A program made the translations under genes and the position numbers. Shown here in pieces: positions 41,493 to 50,850 of a stretch of 64,000 nt of DNA; the stretch's first letter is position 1, and each line of letters starts with the position of its first letter. Origin of the DNA: Magnetococcales bacterium. GTDB lineage: Bacteria > Pseudomonadota > Magnetococcia > Magnetococcales > JADFYX01. The notes beneath the pieces are model-generated. The model did no database searches. It was not told where the DNA came from and was given only the letters and a program-made list of their open reading frames with translations. The stretch lies in assembly GCA_015232365.1 (NCBI GenBank), contig JADFZU010000006.1:21456-85455 (forward strand), read 5' to 3'.

Positions 41493-42324
41493 TTTAGATA
41501 GTATAATTGATTCTGAAAGCCAGATAGCCTCATTTCCAGCTATCGTTCCCCGTATTCACAAAGCGGTTGATGACCCCCGTGGGTCTATGGATACTGTTGG
41601 TAGAATCATCACTGAAGATCCAGCACTATCGGCCCGCCTGCTTAAAGTAGCCAACAGTTCGTTTTATACCAGCCCTTTTCCGGTAAAGTCCATCTCCAGG
41701 GCGTTGACCATGATTGGCACCAAGCAGCTCAAGGATCTGGTGACAGCTATCTATACTGTTAAAATGTGCTCAAAATATGCAAGAAAACAGATAGATATGG
41801 ACTCCTTTTGGCGGCACAGCATAGCTTGTGGCGTTGCAGCAAGGGTAATCGCTACTGCAAAACGGATTATGAATACTGAGCGGTTCTATCTGGCTGGTCT
41901 GCTACATGATGTTGGCCATTTGATTATCTATACCAAGTTGGTAAAACATACTGAAGAGCTATCGAAAAGATGCAATCTTGGTAAAGAGCCTGTTTATAAA
42001 TTAGAGCGTGAGCTATTGGGTTTTGACCATGCAGAGGTTGGTGGACGACTGCTAAAAAAGTGGCAGCTACCTGATGAACTGGTTGGCCCGGTTATGTACC
42101 ACCACACCCCATCACAAGCTCCGGACTTTCAAATGGAGACAGCAATAATCCATGTTGCTGAAATTGTAGCATCTAGTATGCTTTATAGTAGTCGAATTGA
42201 AACCAAAGTACCACCACTAGACCCAGCAGCATGGGATCTGATAGGTACACCTCTAAGTGCAGTGCCAACTATTCTTGAACAGGTTAAGGTGCAGTTTGAG
42301 GATGCTGTGAAGATGTTTTCATAA
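41479..42324 (+). CDS. HDOD domain protein
   Basis: PALSARLLKVANSSFYTSPFPVKSISRALTMIGTKQLKDLV...FYLAGLLHDVGHLI...MYHHTPSQAPD. Confidence 0.93.
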   Translation: MAVVDLDSIIDSESQIASFPAIVPRIHKAVDDPRGSMDTVGRIITEDPALSARLLKVANSSFYTSPFPVKSISRALTMIGTKQLKDLVTAIYTVKMCSKYARKQIDMDSFWRHSIACGVAARVIATAKRIMNTERFYLAGLLHDVGHLIIYTKLVKHTEELSKRCNLGKEPVYKLERELLGFDHAEVGGRLLKKWQLPDELVGPVMYHHTPSQAPDFQMETAIIHVAEIVASSMLYSSRIETKVPPLDPAAWDLIGTPLSAVPTILEQVKVQFEDAVKMFS

Positions 42325-42332
42325 GGCAGCTC

Positions 42333-43961
42333 ATGAGCAGTGAAAATGTTGGTAAATCATCCAAGCTCGAAGAGCGGATTGAGTTTCTAGAGGTTGCCAA
42401 TCGGCAGCACGCGTTTACCATGGAGCTGGCTGCCTCCATGGTCCATTTTCATGGCAGGCTCAGCCACACCCGTGACATCAATTCCATACTTGAAGAGTCG
42501 CAAAAATTTCTAAGGCGGCTGCTCTTTGATTTTAAGGCAATGGCCTATTTCACTGTGGATGAAGAAGATGCCAGCTTCCACTTGGTAATGTGTTCCCCAG
42601 ATGATAAATCTGCAGAGATTCAAGGTCTGGGTGATATGTTAATTGATTCTGGTGAGTTTGCCTGGGCTTTAAATCAGCATCGTGGTTTGATAACCCAAAG
42701 TAAATTTTGGGGGCACTCGGTATTTCTACACCAATTAGCCACTGATGATCGTATTCGGGGGATGTTTGTGGGAGTTGTCAATCTTGGTGGCGAGGTAATT
42801 TCCAACTCATTTCTTGACCTTTTTTCCATTGTTTTTCGTAACACTGCCTATGCTCTAGAGAGTGCAGAGTTATACCGGATGCTAGACGATCACAACAAAA
42901 ATCTAGAGGCCCGTGTTGATCAACGCACCGCTGAGTTGAATGCTGCAAACAGTGATTTAGAGAAGGCCAACCTTTTTGTTCGCAATACTTTTGGCCGTTA
43001 TATGTCTGATGAGGTGGTTGCCTCAATTTTGGATACGCCAGAAGGTACAGCTCTTGGTGGAGAGCGTAAAGAGGTCACGGTTTTGATGAGTGATCTTAGG
43101 GGATTTACGGCACTTAGTGAAAAGCTGGACTCTCAAGAGGTTGTTACCATCTTGAACATGTATCTTGAAGTAATGACCGAGATAATTCTAAAATATTACG
43201 GCACAATCATTGAGTTTCTCGGTGATGGCATTCTGGTCATCTTTGGTGCACCAATCACCCGTAGCGAAGATGCTACAAATGCGGTGGCTTGTGCGCTGGA
43301 GATGCAGCTTGCCATGCCGATTGTAAACGCCAGAAACCGGCAAGGTGGCCACCCTGATCTTGCCATGGGCATCGGCATTAATACCGGGGCTGTTGTTGCT
43401 GGTAATATTGGTTCAGAAAAACGCAGCAAATACGGTGTAGTTGGCTCCGCAATCAACTTTGCCGCCCGGATAGAGTCATCAACTATTGGTGGTCAGCTTT
43501 TGATCTCAGAGAGCACCAAGCAAAAGTGTGGTTCAATGTTGAGGATTGATGATATTCTTGAAATTCAACCAAAGGGTATTTCCAATAGCGTAAATATCTA
43601 TAATATCGGAGCCATTGGCGGAGAGTATAATATTACCCTGCCGGAGCCGATTGCTGATGGTTTTCAATCCATACCATCAGGAGTGACAGTTGAATTTGTA
43701 ATTTTAAAAAATAAAAATGCTGGCTCCATGAATCTTACTGGTCAAATAGTTGGTTTGACAAAAAAATCGGCTAAAATCAAAAGTGATGCTAAATTAGAGA
43801 AGCTGCAAAACCTGAAACTGGCTCTATATAACAGTGGTACTGAAATTACTCGGGAGCTATTTGGCAAGGTAGTTGGTGTAGCAGACAAAGAGATTGTAGT
43901 TGCCTTAACAGCTATTCCAGATAGTGCAGCAAGGTTTTTCAAAGAGGTTCTCTCAAACTAG
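42333..43961 (+). CDS. Class III adenylate/guanylate cyclase with N-terminal GAF-like sensor and C-terminal PilZ-like domain
   Basis: EVTVLMSDLRGFTALSEKL...IIEFLGDGILVIFGAP...GSEKRSKYGVVGSAINFAARIES; C-terminal LTGQIVGLTKKSAKIKS...ARFFKEVL. Confidence 0.88.
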   Translation: MSSENVGKSSKLEERIEFLEVANRQHAFTMELAASMVHFHGRLSHTRDINSILEESQKFLRRLLFDFKAMAYFTVDEEDASFHLVMCSPDDKSAEIQGLGDMLIDSGEFAWALNQHRGLITQSKFWGHSVFLHQLATDDRIRGMFVGVVNLGGEVISNSFLDLFSIVFRNTAYALESAELYRMLDDHNKNLEARVDQRTAELNAANSDLEKANLFVRNTFGRYMSDEVVASILDTPEGTALGGERKEVTVLMSDLRGFTALSEKLDSQEVVTILNMYLEVMTEIILKYYGTIIEFLGDGILVIFGAPITRSEDATNAVACALEMQLAMPIVNARNRQGGHPDLAMGIGINTGAVVAGNIGSEKRSKYGVVGSAINFAARIESSTIGGQLLISESTKQKCGSMLRIDDILEIQPKGISNSVNIYNIGAIGGEYNITLPEPIADGFQSIPSGVTVEFVILKNKNAGSMNLTGQIVGLTKKSAKIKSDAKLEKLQNLKLALYNSGTEITRELFGKVVGVADKEIVVALTAIPDSAARFFKEVLSN

Positions 43962-43979
43962 TCAAAAGTCTTTTATTCA

Positions 43980-44042
43980 CGGAATGGGTTTGGGAAGGGT
44001 GCGTAGCTCTTGCCAATTTGGTGTGTGGGGCAAAGCCCCGCA
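43980..44042. repeat. GC-rich dispersed repeat family B
   Basis: ggaatgggtttgggaagggtgcgtagctcttgccaatttggtgtgtggggcaaagccccgc, between convergent gene ends. Confidence 0.5.
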
Positions 44043-44048
44043 AAAGCA

Positions 44049-45143
44049 TCAAAAAATACCACTACGACTACGGTGCTGGAGAAAATGGTCTGCCAAAACA
44101 ATAGCAGCCATGGCTTCAGCAACAGGAACCGCCCGTATTCCAACACAAGGATCGTGTCGGCCCTGGGTGGCAATCTCCTGGGCTTTCCCTTCAGTATCAA
44201 TAGTTTTCTTGGGAATATTTATTGAAGAGGTCGGTTTTACTCCAACCCTGACAATAAGATCTGCACCGCTGGAAATACCGCCTAGAATACCCCCGGAAAA
44301 GTTGTTTAAAAATTTAACTCCACCACTTTTTTTGGCGTCTGGGACCATCTCGTCAGCCATTGCTGAGCCGGTCCCCCTTCCTGCCGCCATGCCTGCACCA
44401 ATCTCAACCCCCTTTACCGCATTTATACTCATCATTGCTTTGGCTAAATCAGCGTCAAGGCGATCAATAACCGGTTCGCCCCATCCTGCTGGAACCCCTT
44501 TGGCGACAACCTCTAAAATAGCCCCTACAGAGTCCCTCTGTTTTAGAATTGAGTTCAGCAATTTTTCAAACCTGGGAATCGCTGCTGCATCAGGAGAGAA
44601 AAATGAGTTGTTGCCAACCTCAGACCAGTCCCAGTTATTTCTGTCTATCTCTTCCTCGCCAATACTGATAATAGCACCACGAACATATACACCTACGTGG
44701 TGCAGAAGTTTTTTGGCAACAGCACCTGCTGCCACACGCATAGCTGTCTCTCTGGCTGAAGAGCGGCCTCCACCACGATAATCTCGTACACCATATTTTT
44801 TGAAATATGTGTAATCAGCATGTCCTGGCCGGAAGGTGTTTTTGATTTTAGTATAATCTTTAGAGCGTTGGTCGGTATTTTCAATTAACATTCCGATGGG
44901 TGTGCCAGTTGTTACCCCTTCAAAAACACCGGATAAAATTTTAACTTTATCACTCTCTTGGCGTTGCGTAGTAAAACGGCTTGTTCCAGGACGGCGACGG
45001 TCCAAATCCTCTTGAATATCAGCCTCGCTCAAGGCCATTCCAGCAGGACAGCCATCAACAATAGCTCCAATTGCCGGGCCGTGGCTTTCGCCAAATGTTG
45101 AATAACAAAAAAGACGTCCAAAACTATTGGCCGACATAATCAA
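44049..45143 (-). CDS. aroC: Chorismate synthase
   Basis: [54 protein letters not shown]. Confidence 0.97.
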   Translation of the reverse strand: MIMSANSFGRLFCYSTFGESHGPAIGAIVDGCPAGMALSEADIQEDLDRRRPGTSRFTTQRQESDKVKILSGVFEGVTTGTPIGMLIENTDQRSKDYTKIKNTFRPGHADYTYFKKYGVRDYRGGGRSSARETAMRVAAGAVAKKLLHHVGVYVRGAIISIGEEEIDRNNWDWSEVGNNSFFSPDAAAIPRFEKLLNSILKQRDSVGAILEVVAKGVPAGWGEPVIDRLDADLAKAMMSINAVKGVEIGAGMAAGRGTGSAMADEMVPDAKKSGGVKFLNNFSGGILGGISSGADLIVRVGVKPTSSINIPKKTIDTEGKAQEIATQGRHDPCVGIRAVPVAEAMAAIVLADHFLQHRSRSGIF

Positions 45144-45164
45144 TATCCTTTCAAACTAATAGAT

Positions 45165-45225
45165 GGGCAGGGGAGGGCTTGCCTCACTGCTGGGTGTGGG
45201 CAAATCCCACGGTTTTGCCTTTTAT
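45165..45225. repeat. GC-rich dispersed repeat family B
   Basis: gggcaggggagggcttgcctcactgctgggtgtgggcaaatcccacggttttgcctttt. Confidence 0.6.
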
Positions 45226-45234
45226 CTTTCAAAC

Positions 45235-45394
45235 CAAATTCAGCAATTATTCATACATCACTGGTGCAAACTCTTGATTCACCAGGCATATCAGAAAAAA
45301 GTCTCATAACCAGAATGTGACATCGATTTTTCCTGATTCATCAGACAAAACTATATCTTATAACATTAATGCACGTCCAACTGCCGAATCTAGG
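45235..45394. repeat. Dispersed inverted-repeat element family A, longer diverged copy
   Basis: ATTCAGCAATTATTCATACATCACTGGTGCAAACTCTTGATTCACCAGG ... ATTAATGCACGTCCAACTGCCGAATCTAGG matches the reverse complement of 12852-12954. Confidence 0.75.
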
Positions 45395-45430
45395 CTTAAA
45401 AAAGGGTGTTCAGGTGCCTGCATGGCCTGC

Positions 45431-45473
45431 AAAAAAAATTGACCCGGACACTCTATAAATATCCGGGTCAATT
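45431..45473 (-). terminator. Rho-independent terminator downstream of fabI
   Basis: Minus strand aaattgacccggat..gtccgggtcaattttttt: stem followed by T-run. Confidence 0.88.
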
Positions 45474-45500
45474 TAAAAACCTGTTTAATCCGGTTGCTAG

Positions 45501-46286
45501 CTAATCTAGTTCAACAGCCTTCATGCCAACCACGTTATAGCCAGCATCAACATGCATAATCTCGCCAGTAATGCCAGAACCAAGATCCGATAGCAGCAGA
45601 AGTGCTGAATTGCCTACCTCATCTTGAGTTACATTCCGCCTAAGAGGGGAGTTGTCCCGGTTCCAGTTAAGGATCTCTTTAAAATCTCCTATGCCTGCTG
45701 CAGCAAGGGTTTTTATCGGTCCGGCAGAGATAGCATTTACCCGAACTCCTGATGGACCAAAATCAACAGCTAGATAACGGACACTTGCTTCCAAGGCAGC
45801 TTTTGCCACACCCATTACATTATAATGGGGAATGACCCGCTCTGCACCTAGGTAGGAGAGAGTAAGTATGCTGGCACCAGGATTAAGCAGAGGTGCTGCT
45901 CGCTGGCATACTGCTGTCAATGAGTATGCTGAAGCCTCAAGGGCAATACGAAAACCCTCTCTGGAGGTGTTATAAAAATGGCCGGTTAATTCAGCTTTAT
46001 TGGCAAAAGCTATTGAGTGGACAATAAAATCGATGCCTCCCCATCTCTCTTTTACCTGCTCAAATACTGCGTCAATCTGAGCATCATCATTTATATCACA
46101 AGGCATAACAAAGGTTGAATTAACCTGCTCTGCAAGAGGAATTACCCGTTTTTTAAGTGGCTCACCCAGGTAGGTGAAAGCCAGTTCAGCCCCCTCACGA
46201 TGACACGCTTGTGAAACCCCCCAGGCTATACTGCGATCGTTAGCCAGACCAAGAATCAAGCCTTTTTTTCCATCCAACAACCCCAT
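45501..46286 (-). CDS. fabI: Enoyl-[acyl-carrier-protein] reductase (NADH)
   Basis: MGLLDGKKGLILGLANDRSIAWGVSQACHREGAELAFTY; SYLGAERVIPHYNVMGVAKAALEASVRYLA. Confidence 0.96.
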   Translation of the reverse strand: MGLLDGKKGLILGLANDRSIAWGVSQACHREGAELAFTYLGEPLKKRVIPLAEQVNSTFVMPCDINDDAQIDAVFEQVKERWGGIDFIVHSIAFANKAELTGHFYNTSREGFRIALEASAYSLTAVCQRAAPLLNPGASILTLSYLGAERVIPHYNVMGVAKAALEASVRYLAVDFGPSGVRVNAISAGPIKTLAAAGIGDFKEILNWNRDNSPLRRNVTQDEVGNSALLLLSDLGSGITGEIMHVDAGYNVVGMKAVELD

Positions 46287-46444
46287 AATAAGATCCCTTG
46301 AATATGTTGGTATATTTATAAAAAAACTACACTGTACAGCATAACAAAATATAGCTGTTTTTAAAACATAGATCTATAACTCTTCTATATATTAGCTTAG
46401 AAACTGCGGATGGAGAAGTGTGCTTATGACTGCAGCTTCATGGA

Positions 46445-47581
46445 TCATAGTTTATCTCTCTGATCGTTAAGTCTAAAGCCGCTGAGTTTATGTTGAGATA
46501 TTTTTTTCCCAAGAGCCAACACCTTGAATGTCTCTCCCATGCCCTCAGGTAGTATCAACCTTAATACCGCCTCCTTTAGATTGCCAATATCCACCCCTTC
46601 TAAACTACGCAACATTTCTAAACGTTCTAAGATTCCCAAACTTTGGAGAAACCAGCCTTGGCTTGTATAACCAGCCAGCTCAAGTTCAGATGCTCTGCCA
46701 GCCTCTACAATTGCTGTAAAATCGACATGGGCTGTGATATCCATCTCACCCGGATTGGCTAAAGGGTCATCAATACGAACGTGCTTTAAATGGCCGGTTA
46801 AAGTACCATTTTCTCGTAGCGGGGTATAATAATCTTTTTGTGGGTGACCATAATCAATCAACAGAACCAGACCCTGCTGCAAAACCTCTCCAGCCTTTTT
46901 TATCCACTGTTGACCGGCAATTCCAACTTCTGTACGGCTCCCAGGGGTTAGAGTTATGTTGCGAGATGTGAAATAATCATCTGCTATCTCAGCCGATAAA
47001 GGTTGTAAAACGGTGGTAAAGTCACCATTTTCATTTACGCAAACCCCAACCTCAGACAAGCCGTCAGGGGTCTGCTCAAGCCAATGGACAGGGAGTGCAT
47101 CAAGAAATTCGTTTGCAAAAATTACCCCTACAATTGAATTATCAGCAATATTATTCAAATCTTTATGCCACTTGGCTTTGGCTATTACCCCTGATTCTTT
47201 TAGGGTTTTTTCCTGTCTGTCTTTGAAATCCTGGCTTATCTCAATAAGCTCATAACTAATTGTGCTGTAAAATTTGGGAAAACGTTTTGCTGTAAGTAGA
47301 ATATCCTGAGCTAAACGGCCACTACCCGGCCCCATCTCTATTAGTTGGAATTTTGTTGGTGAACCCATTAACTGCCACAGCTCAACCATCTGTAGTGTTA
47401 GTAGCTCGCCAAATAGTGAAGTTAATTCTGGTGAGGTAATAAAATCTCCTTCGACACCCAGTCGCTCACCTACTGTCATGTAGTAACCCTTTTGCGGGTG
47501 GTAGAGAGCATGTCTCATATACTGGGCGTATGAAATGGAGCCGCCAGCAGCTTGAATTATTTTTTTTAGCTCGGTTTTCAT
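46445..47581 (-). CDS. SAM-dependent methyltransferase, MidA/NDUFAF7 family
   Basis: ISYAQYMRHALYHPQKGYYM, DFITSPELTSLFGELLTLQMVELWQ, IEMGPGSGRLAQDIL, ANEFLDALPVHW; ATG at 47581 preferred because upstream ORF residues derive from repeat A. Confidence 0.92.
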   Translation of the reverse strand: MKTELKKIIQAAGGSISYAQYMRHALYHPQKGYYMTVGERLGVEGDFITSPELTSLFGELLTLQMVELWQLMGSPTKFQLIEMGPGSGRLAQDILLTAKRFPKFYSTISYELIEISQDFKDRQEKTLKESGVIAKAKWHKDLNNIADNSIVGVIFANEFLDALPVHWLEQTPDGLSEVGVCVNENGDFTTVLQPLSAEIADDYFTSRNITLTPGSRTEVGIAGQQWIKKAGEVLQQGLVLLIDYGHPQKDYYTPLRENGTLTGHLKHVRIDDPLANPGEMDITAHVDFTAIVEAGRASELELAGYTSQGWFLQSLGILERLEMLRSLEGVDIGNLKEAVLRLILPEGMGETFKVLALGKKISQHKLSGFRLNDQRDKL

Positions 47582-47654
47582 GAATATATCCGGTTTTGAG
47601 ATATTGCAGAGCTTAGCCCCCACACTCCATTGGGAATGGCAGGTCATCTTCAAT

Positions 47655-47720
47655 ATAGATTCGGCATTTTGGCGTGAATCAAGAGGCTGTGCCAATGATG
47701 TGCGAACAACTACCGAAGAG
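47655..47720. repeat. Dispersed inverted-repeat element family A, short internally deleted copy
   Basis: tagattcggca...GTGAATCaAGAGGcTGTGcCAaTGATGTGCGAACAACTaCCGAA, near-identical to 12906-12950. Confidence 0.75.
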
Positions 47721-47760
47721 CCAAGCAAATGAATAAAAACTATATTATGAGCACCTTAAA

Positions 47761-47796
47761 CGAAAAAAGCACGGATAACTCTCCGTGCTTTTTTCG
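47761..47796 (-). terminator. Rho-independent terminator of the nuo operon
   Basis: cgaaaaaagcacggataactctccgtgcttttttcg perfect stem with flanking A/T runs, just after the nuoN stop. Confidence 0.92.
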
Positions 47797-47823
47797 TTAT
47801 TTATAGTGTTGTAACTAAAAAAT

Positions 47824-49272
47824 CTACTGAAACATCCGAACCGTAGTCTCAGTCCAACTAAGTAGAGAGCCAGGAAATACACCCCAGACTAGCATGATCA
47901 CACCGCTCATCACAATTACGGCCTGGCTTGCAGAACTAACCGGCATGCTAAAATCTGACTTAGCTTCGTCAAAATACATATATTTAACAACACGAAGATA
48001 GTAAAAAGCACCAACAGCAGAGAACAGAACGCCAGCTATAGCGATTGATATCATGCCAGCTTTAATCGCAGCCATAAATATATAGAGCTTACCAATAAAC
48101 CCAGCGAGTGGTGGAATACCTCCCATGGAGAACATAAACGTTGCCATAAGAACCGCAAGAAAAGGCCGTTTTTTTGCTAAACCTTTAAAGTCGGTGAGTT
48201 CATCACCAATTCCGCCTCTGTTTAGTATCAATATCAGAGCGAAAGCACCGGTGTTCATGATGATATAGATGGTCAAATAGAGCAGCACGCTCTGGTAGCC
48301 GTCACTGGTGCCTGTGGATAGGCCAATAAGTAAAAATCCAACATGCCCTATTGATGAGTAAGCCAACATACGTTTAATGTTGGTCTGAGCTATAGCAGCA
48401 AAAGAGCCAACCGCTAGTGAGGCAATCGCCAAGAACTGCAGCAACGGCCCCCACTGCGAGTGTAGGGCAGGAAAGGTGATAATCAACACCCGGTAGAGAA
48501 CCGCAAAAGCTGCAACCTTAGGCATTGACGCCATAAATGCAGTAACCGATGTGGGAGCACCCTCATAGACGTCTGGTGCCCACATATGGAACGGAGCAGC
48601 AGCAACCTTAAAACTTAAACCACCGACTATCATCACCATGCCTAAACCAACAGCAGGAGTGACATGACCATGAGAGTTGGCCAAAGCCTCTGCTATACCA
48701 GTATATGATACAGTACCAAATGAGCCGTAGATCAGCGATATACCATAGAGCAGTATGCCGGAAGCCAAAGAGCCAAGGATGAAATATTTAAGACCAGCTT
48801 CACTGGATTTTTGATCATTGCGTTTAAATGCCGCAAGAACATAGATGGAGAGAGACATCAGCTCTAGACCTAGATAGAGCATGACAAAGTCACCGCTGGA
48901 TACCATGAACATGCCGCCAAGCATGGAGAATAGGGTAATTACATAATACTCTCCACCATCCATTTTGTTGTCATGTACATAGTTAAACGATATAAGCAGA
49001 GGCAGAACCGTTGCTATCAAAAGCAGCAGCTTCATGTAGCGAGCAAAGGTGTCATCGACAAACATGCCGCCAAAGGTCGTCTCTCCAGTGCCGCCACCGA
49101 TCATAATCGCAAGTGCAGCCAGGCCTATGCCAAAAATTGACATCCAACCAATGGTTCCACGTCCCTCTTTACCATACCAGGCACTCATCAACAGCAGGGC
49201 CATGGCAAGGAGAGCAACCAATATCTCTGGCAACATAAGGCCCAGGCTTATATCAGGCATTTGTACGGGCAT
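47824..49272 (-). CDS. nuoN: NADH-quinone oxidoreductase subunit N
   Basis: Proton-translocating antiporter-like family; YLGLELMSLSIYVLAAFKRND; last gene of the nuo order. Confidence 0.95.
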   Translation of the reverse strand: MPVQMPDISLGLMLPEILVALLAMALLLMSAWYGKEGRGTIGWMSIFGIGLAALAIMIGGGTGETTFGGMFVDDTFARYMKLLLLIATVLPLLISFNYVHDNKMDGGEYYVITLFSMLGGMFMVSSGDFVMLYLGLELMSLSIYVLAAFKRNDQKSSEAGLKYFILGSLASGILLYGISLIYGSFGTVSYTGIAEALANSHGHVTPAVGLGMVMIVGGLSFKVAAAPFHMWAPDVYEGAPTSVTAFMASMPKVAAFAVLYRVLIITFPALHSQWGPLLQFLAIASLAVGSFAAIAQTNIKRMLAYSSIGHVGFLLIGLSTGTSDGYQSVLLYLTIYIIMNTGAFALILILNRGGIGDELTDFKGLAKKRPFLAVLMATFMFSMGGIPPLAGFIGKLYIFMAAIKAGMISIAIAGVLFSAVGAFYYLRVVKYMYFDEAKSDFSMPVSSASQAVIVMSGVIMLVWGVFPGSLLSWTETTVRMFQ

Positions 49273-49346
49273 TTTTTCTCAGCACTCTCTAGAAAAATTA
49301 ATCATTATTCCCAACCAAACAAAATGTCTGGTCTTCATGTCCCACT

Positions 49347-50831
49347 TTAATACATCGATACTGCAGCAGTTCCGGCTTTAATTGTGTGTGCCTGAGCCAA
49401 TAGCTGCTCTACAGAGGTGTGCATAATCTCAAGAAACGGCCCAGGATAGAAACCGATCCAGAAAATTAGAATGATCAGAGGGGCAAAAATCGCCATCTCT
49501 CTTCTATCCATATCTTTTAATGCTTGTACCTCATCACTATGTATAACTCCAAAGAAAACTTTCTTATAGAGCCACAACATATACGCTGCACCCAATACCA
49601 AACCTGTGGTTGCAACAATTGCTACCCCTTTGTTGGCTAAAAATGCACCGAGGAGAATTAAAAACTCACCTACAAAACCGTTGGTTCCTGGCAATCCAAC
49701 CGCAGCCATGGTAAACAGCATGAAAATTACAGCATAGACCGGCATTACGTTAACAACACCGCCAAACTTGGCAATCTCTCTGGTATGCATTCGGTCATAA
49801 ATAACTCCAACCAGCAAGAAGAGACCGCCTGCAACAATACCATGGTTGATCATCTGTAAAATTCCACCTTCAAGACCCTGCTGGTTGAAGGAGAAAATAC
49901 CGATGGTTACAAAACCCATATGGGAGACTGATGAGTAGGCTATAAGCTTTTTAAGATCTTTCTGCATCAAAGCTACCAGTGCAGTATAGACAACCCCAAC
50001 CAACGACAGGCCAAAAATCAGCGGAACAAAATAACGGGCTGCATCCGGCAACATTGGTATGGAGAAACGGAGAAAACCGTATGCACCCATTTTCAGTAGA
50101 ATACCAGCAAGGATTACCGAGCCTCCTGTTGGTGCCTCAACATGGGCATCTGGTAGCCAGGTGTGGAAAGGCCACATTGGTACTTTTACCGCAAAGGAGA
50201 CAAAGAATCCCAAGAAGAGCCAGATCTGGAGGTTAAACCCCAATGGTGCATTCATCAAATCCGGTATGGAGAAAGTTCCTGCGGTATATTTCATTACGAT
50301 AATGGCGATCAGCATCAAAACTGAACCGGCCAAAGTATACAAGAAGAACTTTAGTGCGGCATAGACCCGGTTAGGACCGCCCCAGATCCCAATCAATAGG
50401 AACATTGGGATCAGCATCGCCTCCCAGAGAATATAGAAGAGGATAAAATCCAGAGCACAAAAGACACCGATCACAAAAGCTTCAAGTGCCAGGAAGGCAA
50501 TCATGTACTCTTGAACCATCTTCTGTACTGATTTCCAGGAAGATAGGATACATAACGGGGTCAAAAAGGTGGTCAGTAGAACAAATGGCAGACTTATGCC
50601 GTCAACACCCATACGGTAGGTGATGCCATATGCAGGCAGCCACTCAGACTCTTCAAGAAACTGAAAAGCTGCTGTGCTGCTGTCAAAATCGATCAAAAGT
50701 CTCAGGCTCAGAACAAAGGTCGCCAAAGAGACAATTAGAGCAATATAGCGGGCAGTGTTTGCGTTATTCCTGGCGGCAATAATAATCGCTAAAACACCGG
50801 CCAAAGGAAAAAATGTTACCAGACTCAACAT
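49347..50831 (-). CDS. nuoM: NADH-quinone oxidoreductase subunit M
   Basis: FYILWEAMLIPMFLLIGIWGG, WLPDAHVEAPTGGSVILAGILLKMGAYGFLRF. Confidence 0.97.
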   Translation of the reverse strand: MLSLVTFFPLAGVLAIIIAARNNANTARYIALIVSLATFVLSLRLLIDFDSSTAAFQFLEESEWLPAYGITYRMGVDGISLPFVLLTTFLTPLCILSSWKSVQKMVQEYMIAFLALEAFVIGVFCALDFILFYILWEAMLIPMFLLIGIWGGPNRVYAALKFFLYTLAGSVLMLIAIIVMKYTAGTFSIPDLMNAPLGFNLQIWLFLGFFVSFAVKVPMWPFHTWLPDAHVEAPTGGSVILAGILLKMGAYGFLRFSIPMLPDAARYFVPLIFGLSLVGVVYTALVALMQKDLKKLIAYSSVSHMGFVTIGIFSFNQQGLEGGILQMINHGIVAGGLFLLVGVIYDRMHTREIAKFGGVVNVMPVYAVIFMLFTMAAVGLPGTNGFVGEFLILLGAFLANKGVAIVATTGLVLGAAYMLWLYKKVFFGVIHSDEVQALKDMDRREMAIFAPLIILIFWIGFYPGPFLEIMHTSVEQLLAQAHTIKAGTAAVSMY

Positions 50832-50850
50832 TACCTATACGTCCCACCCA

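Noticed and set aside
43924-44781. 285-aa plus-strand ORF
   Set aside because: Antisense to most of aroC, which has unmistakable chorismate synthase motifs; composition is typical of a shadow ORF.
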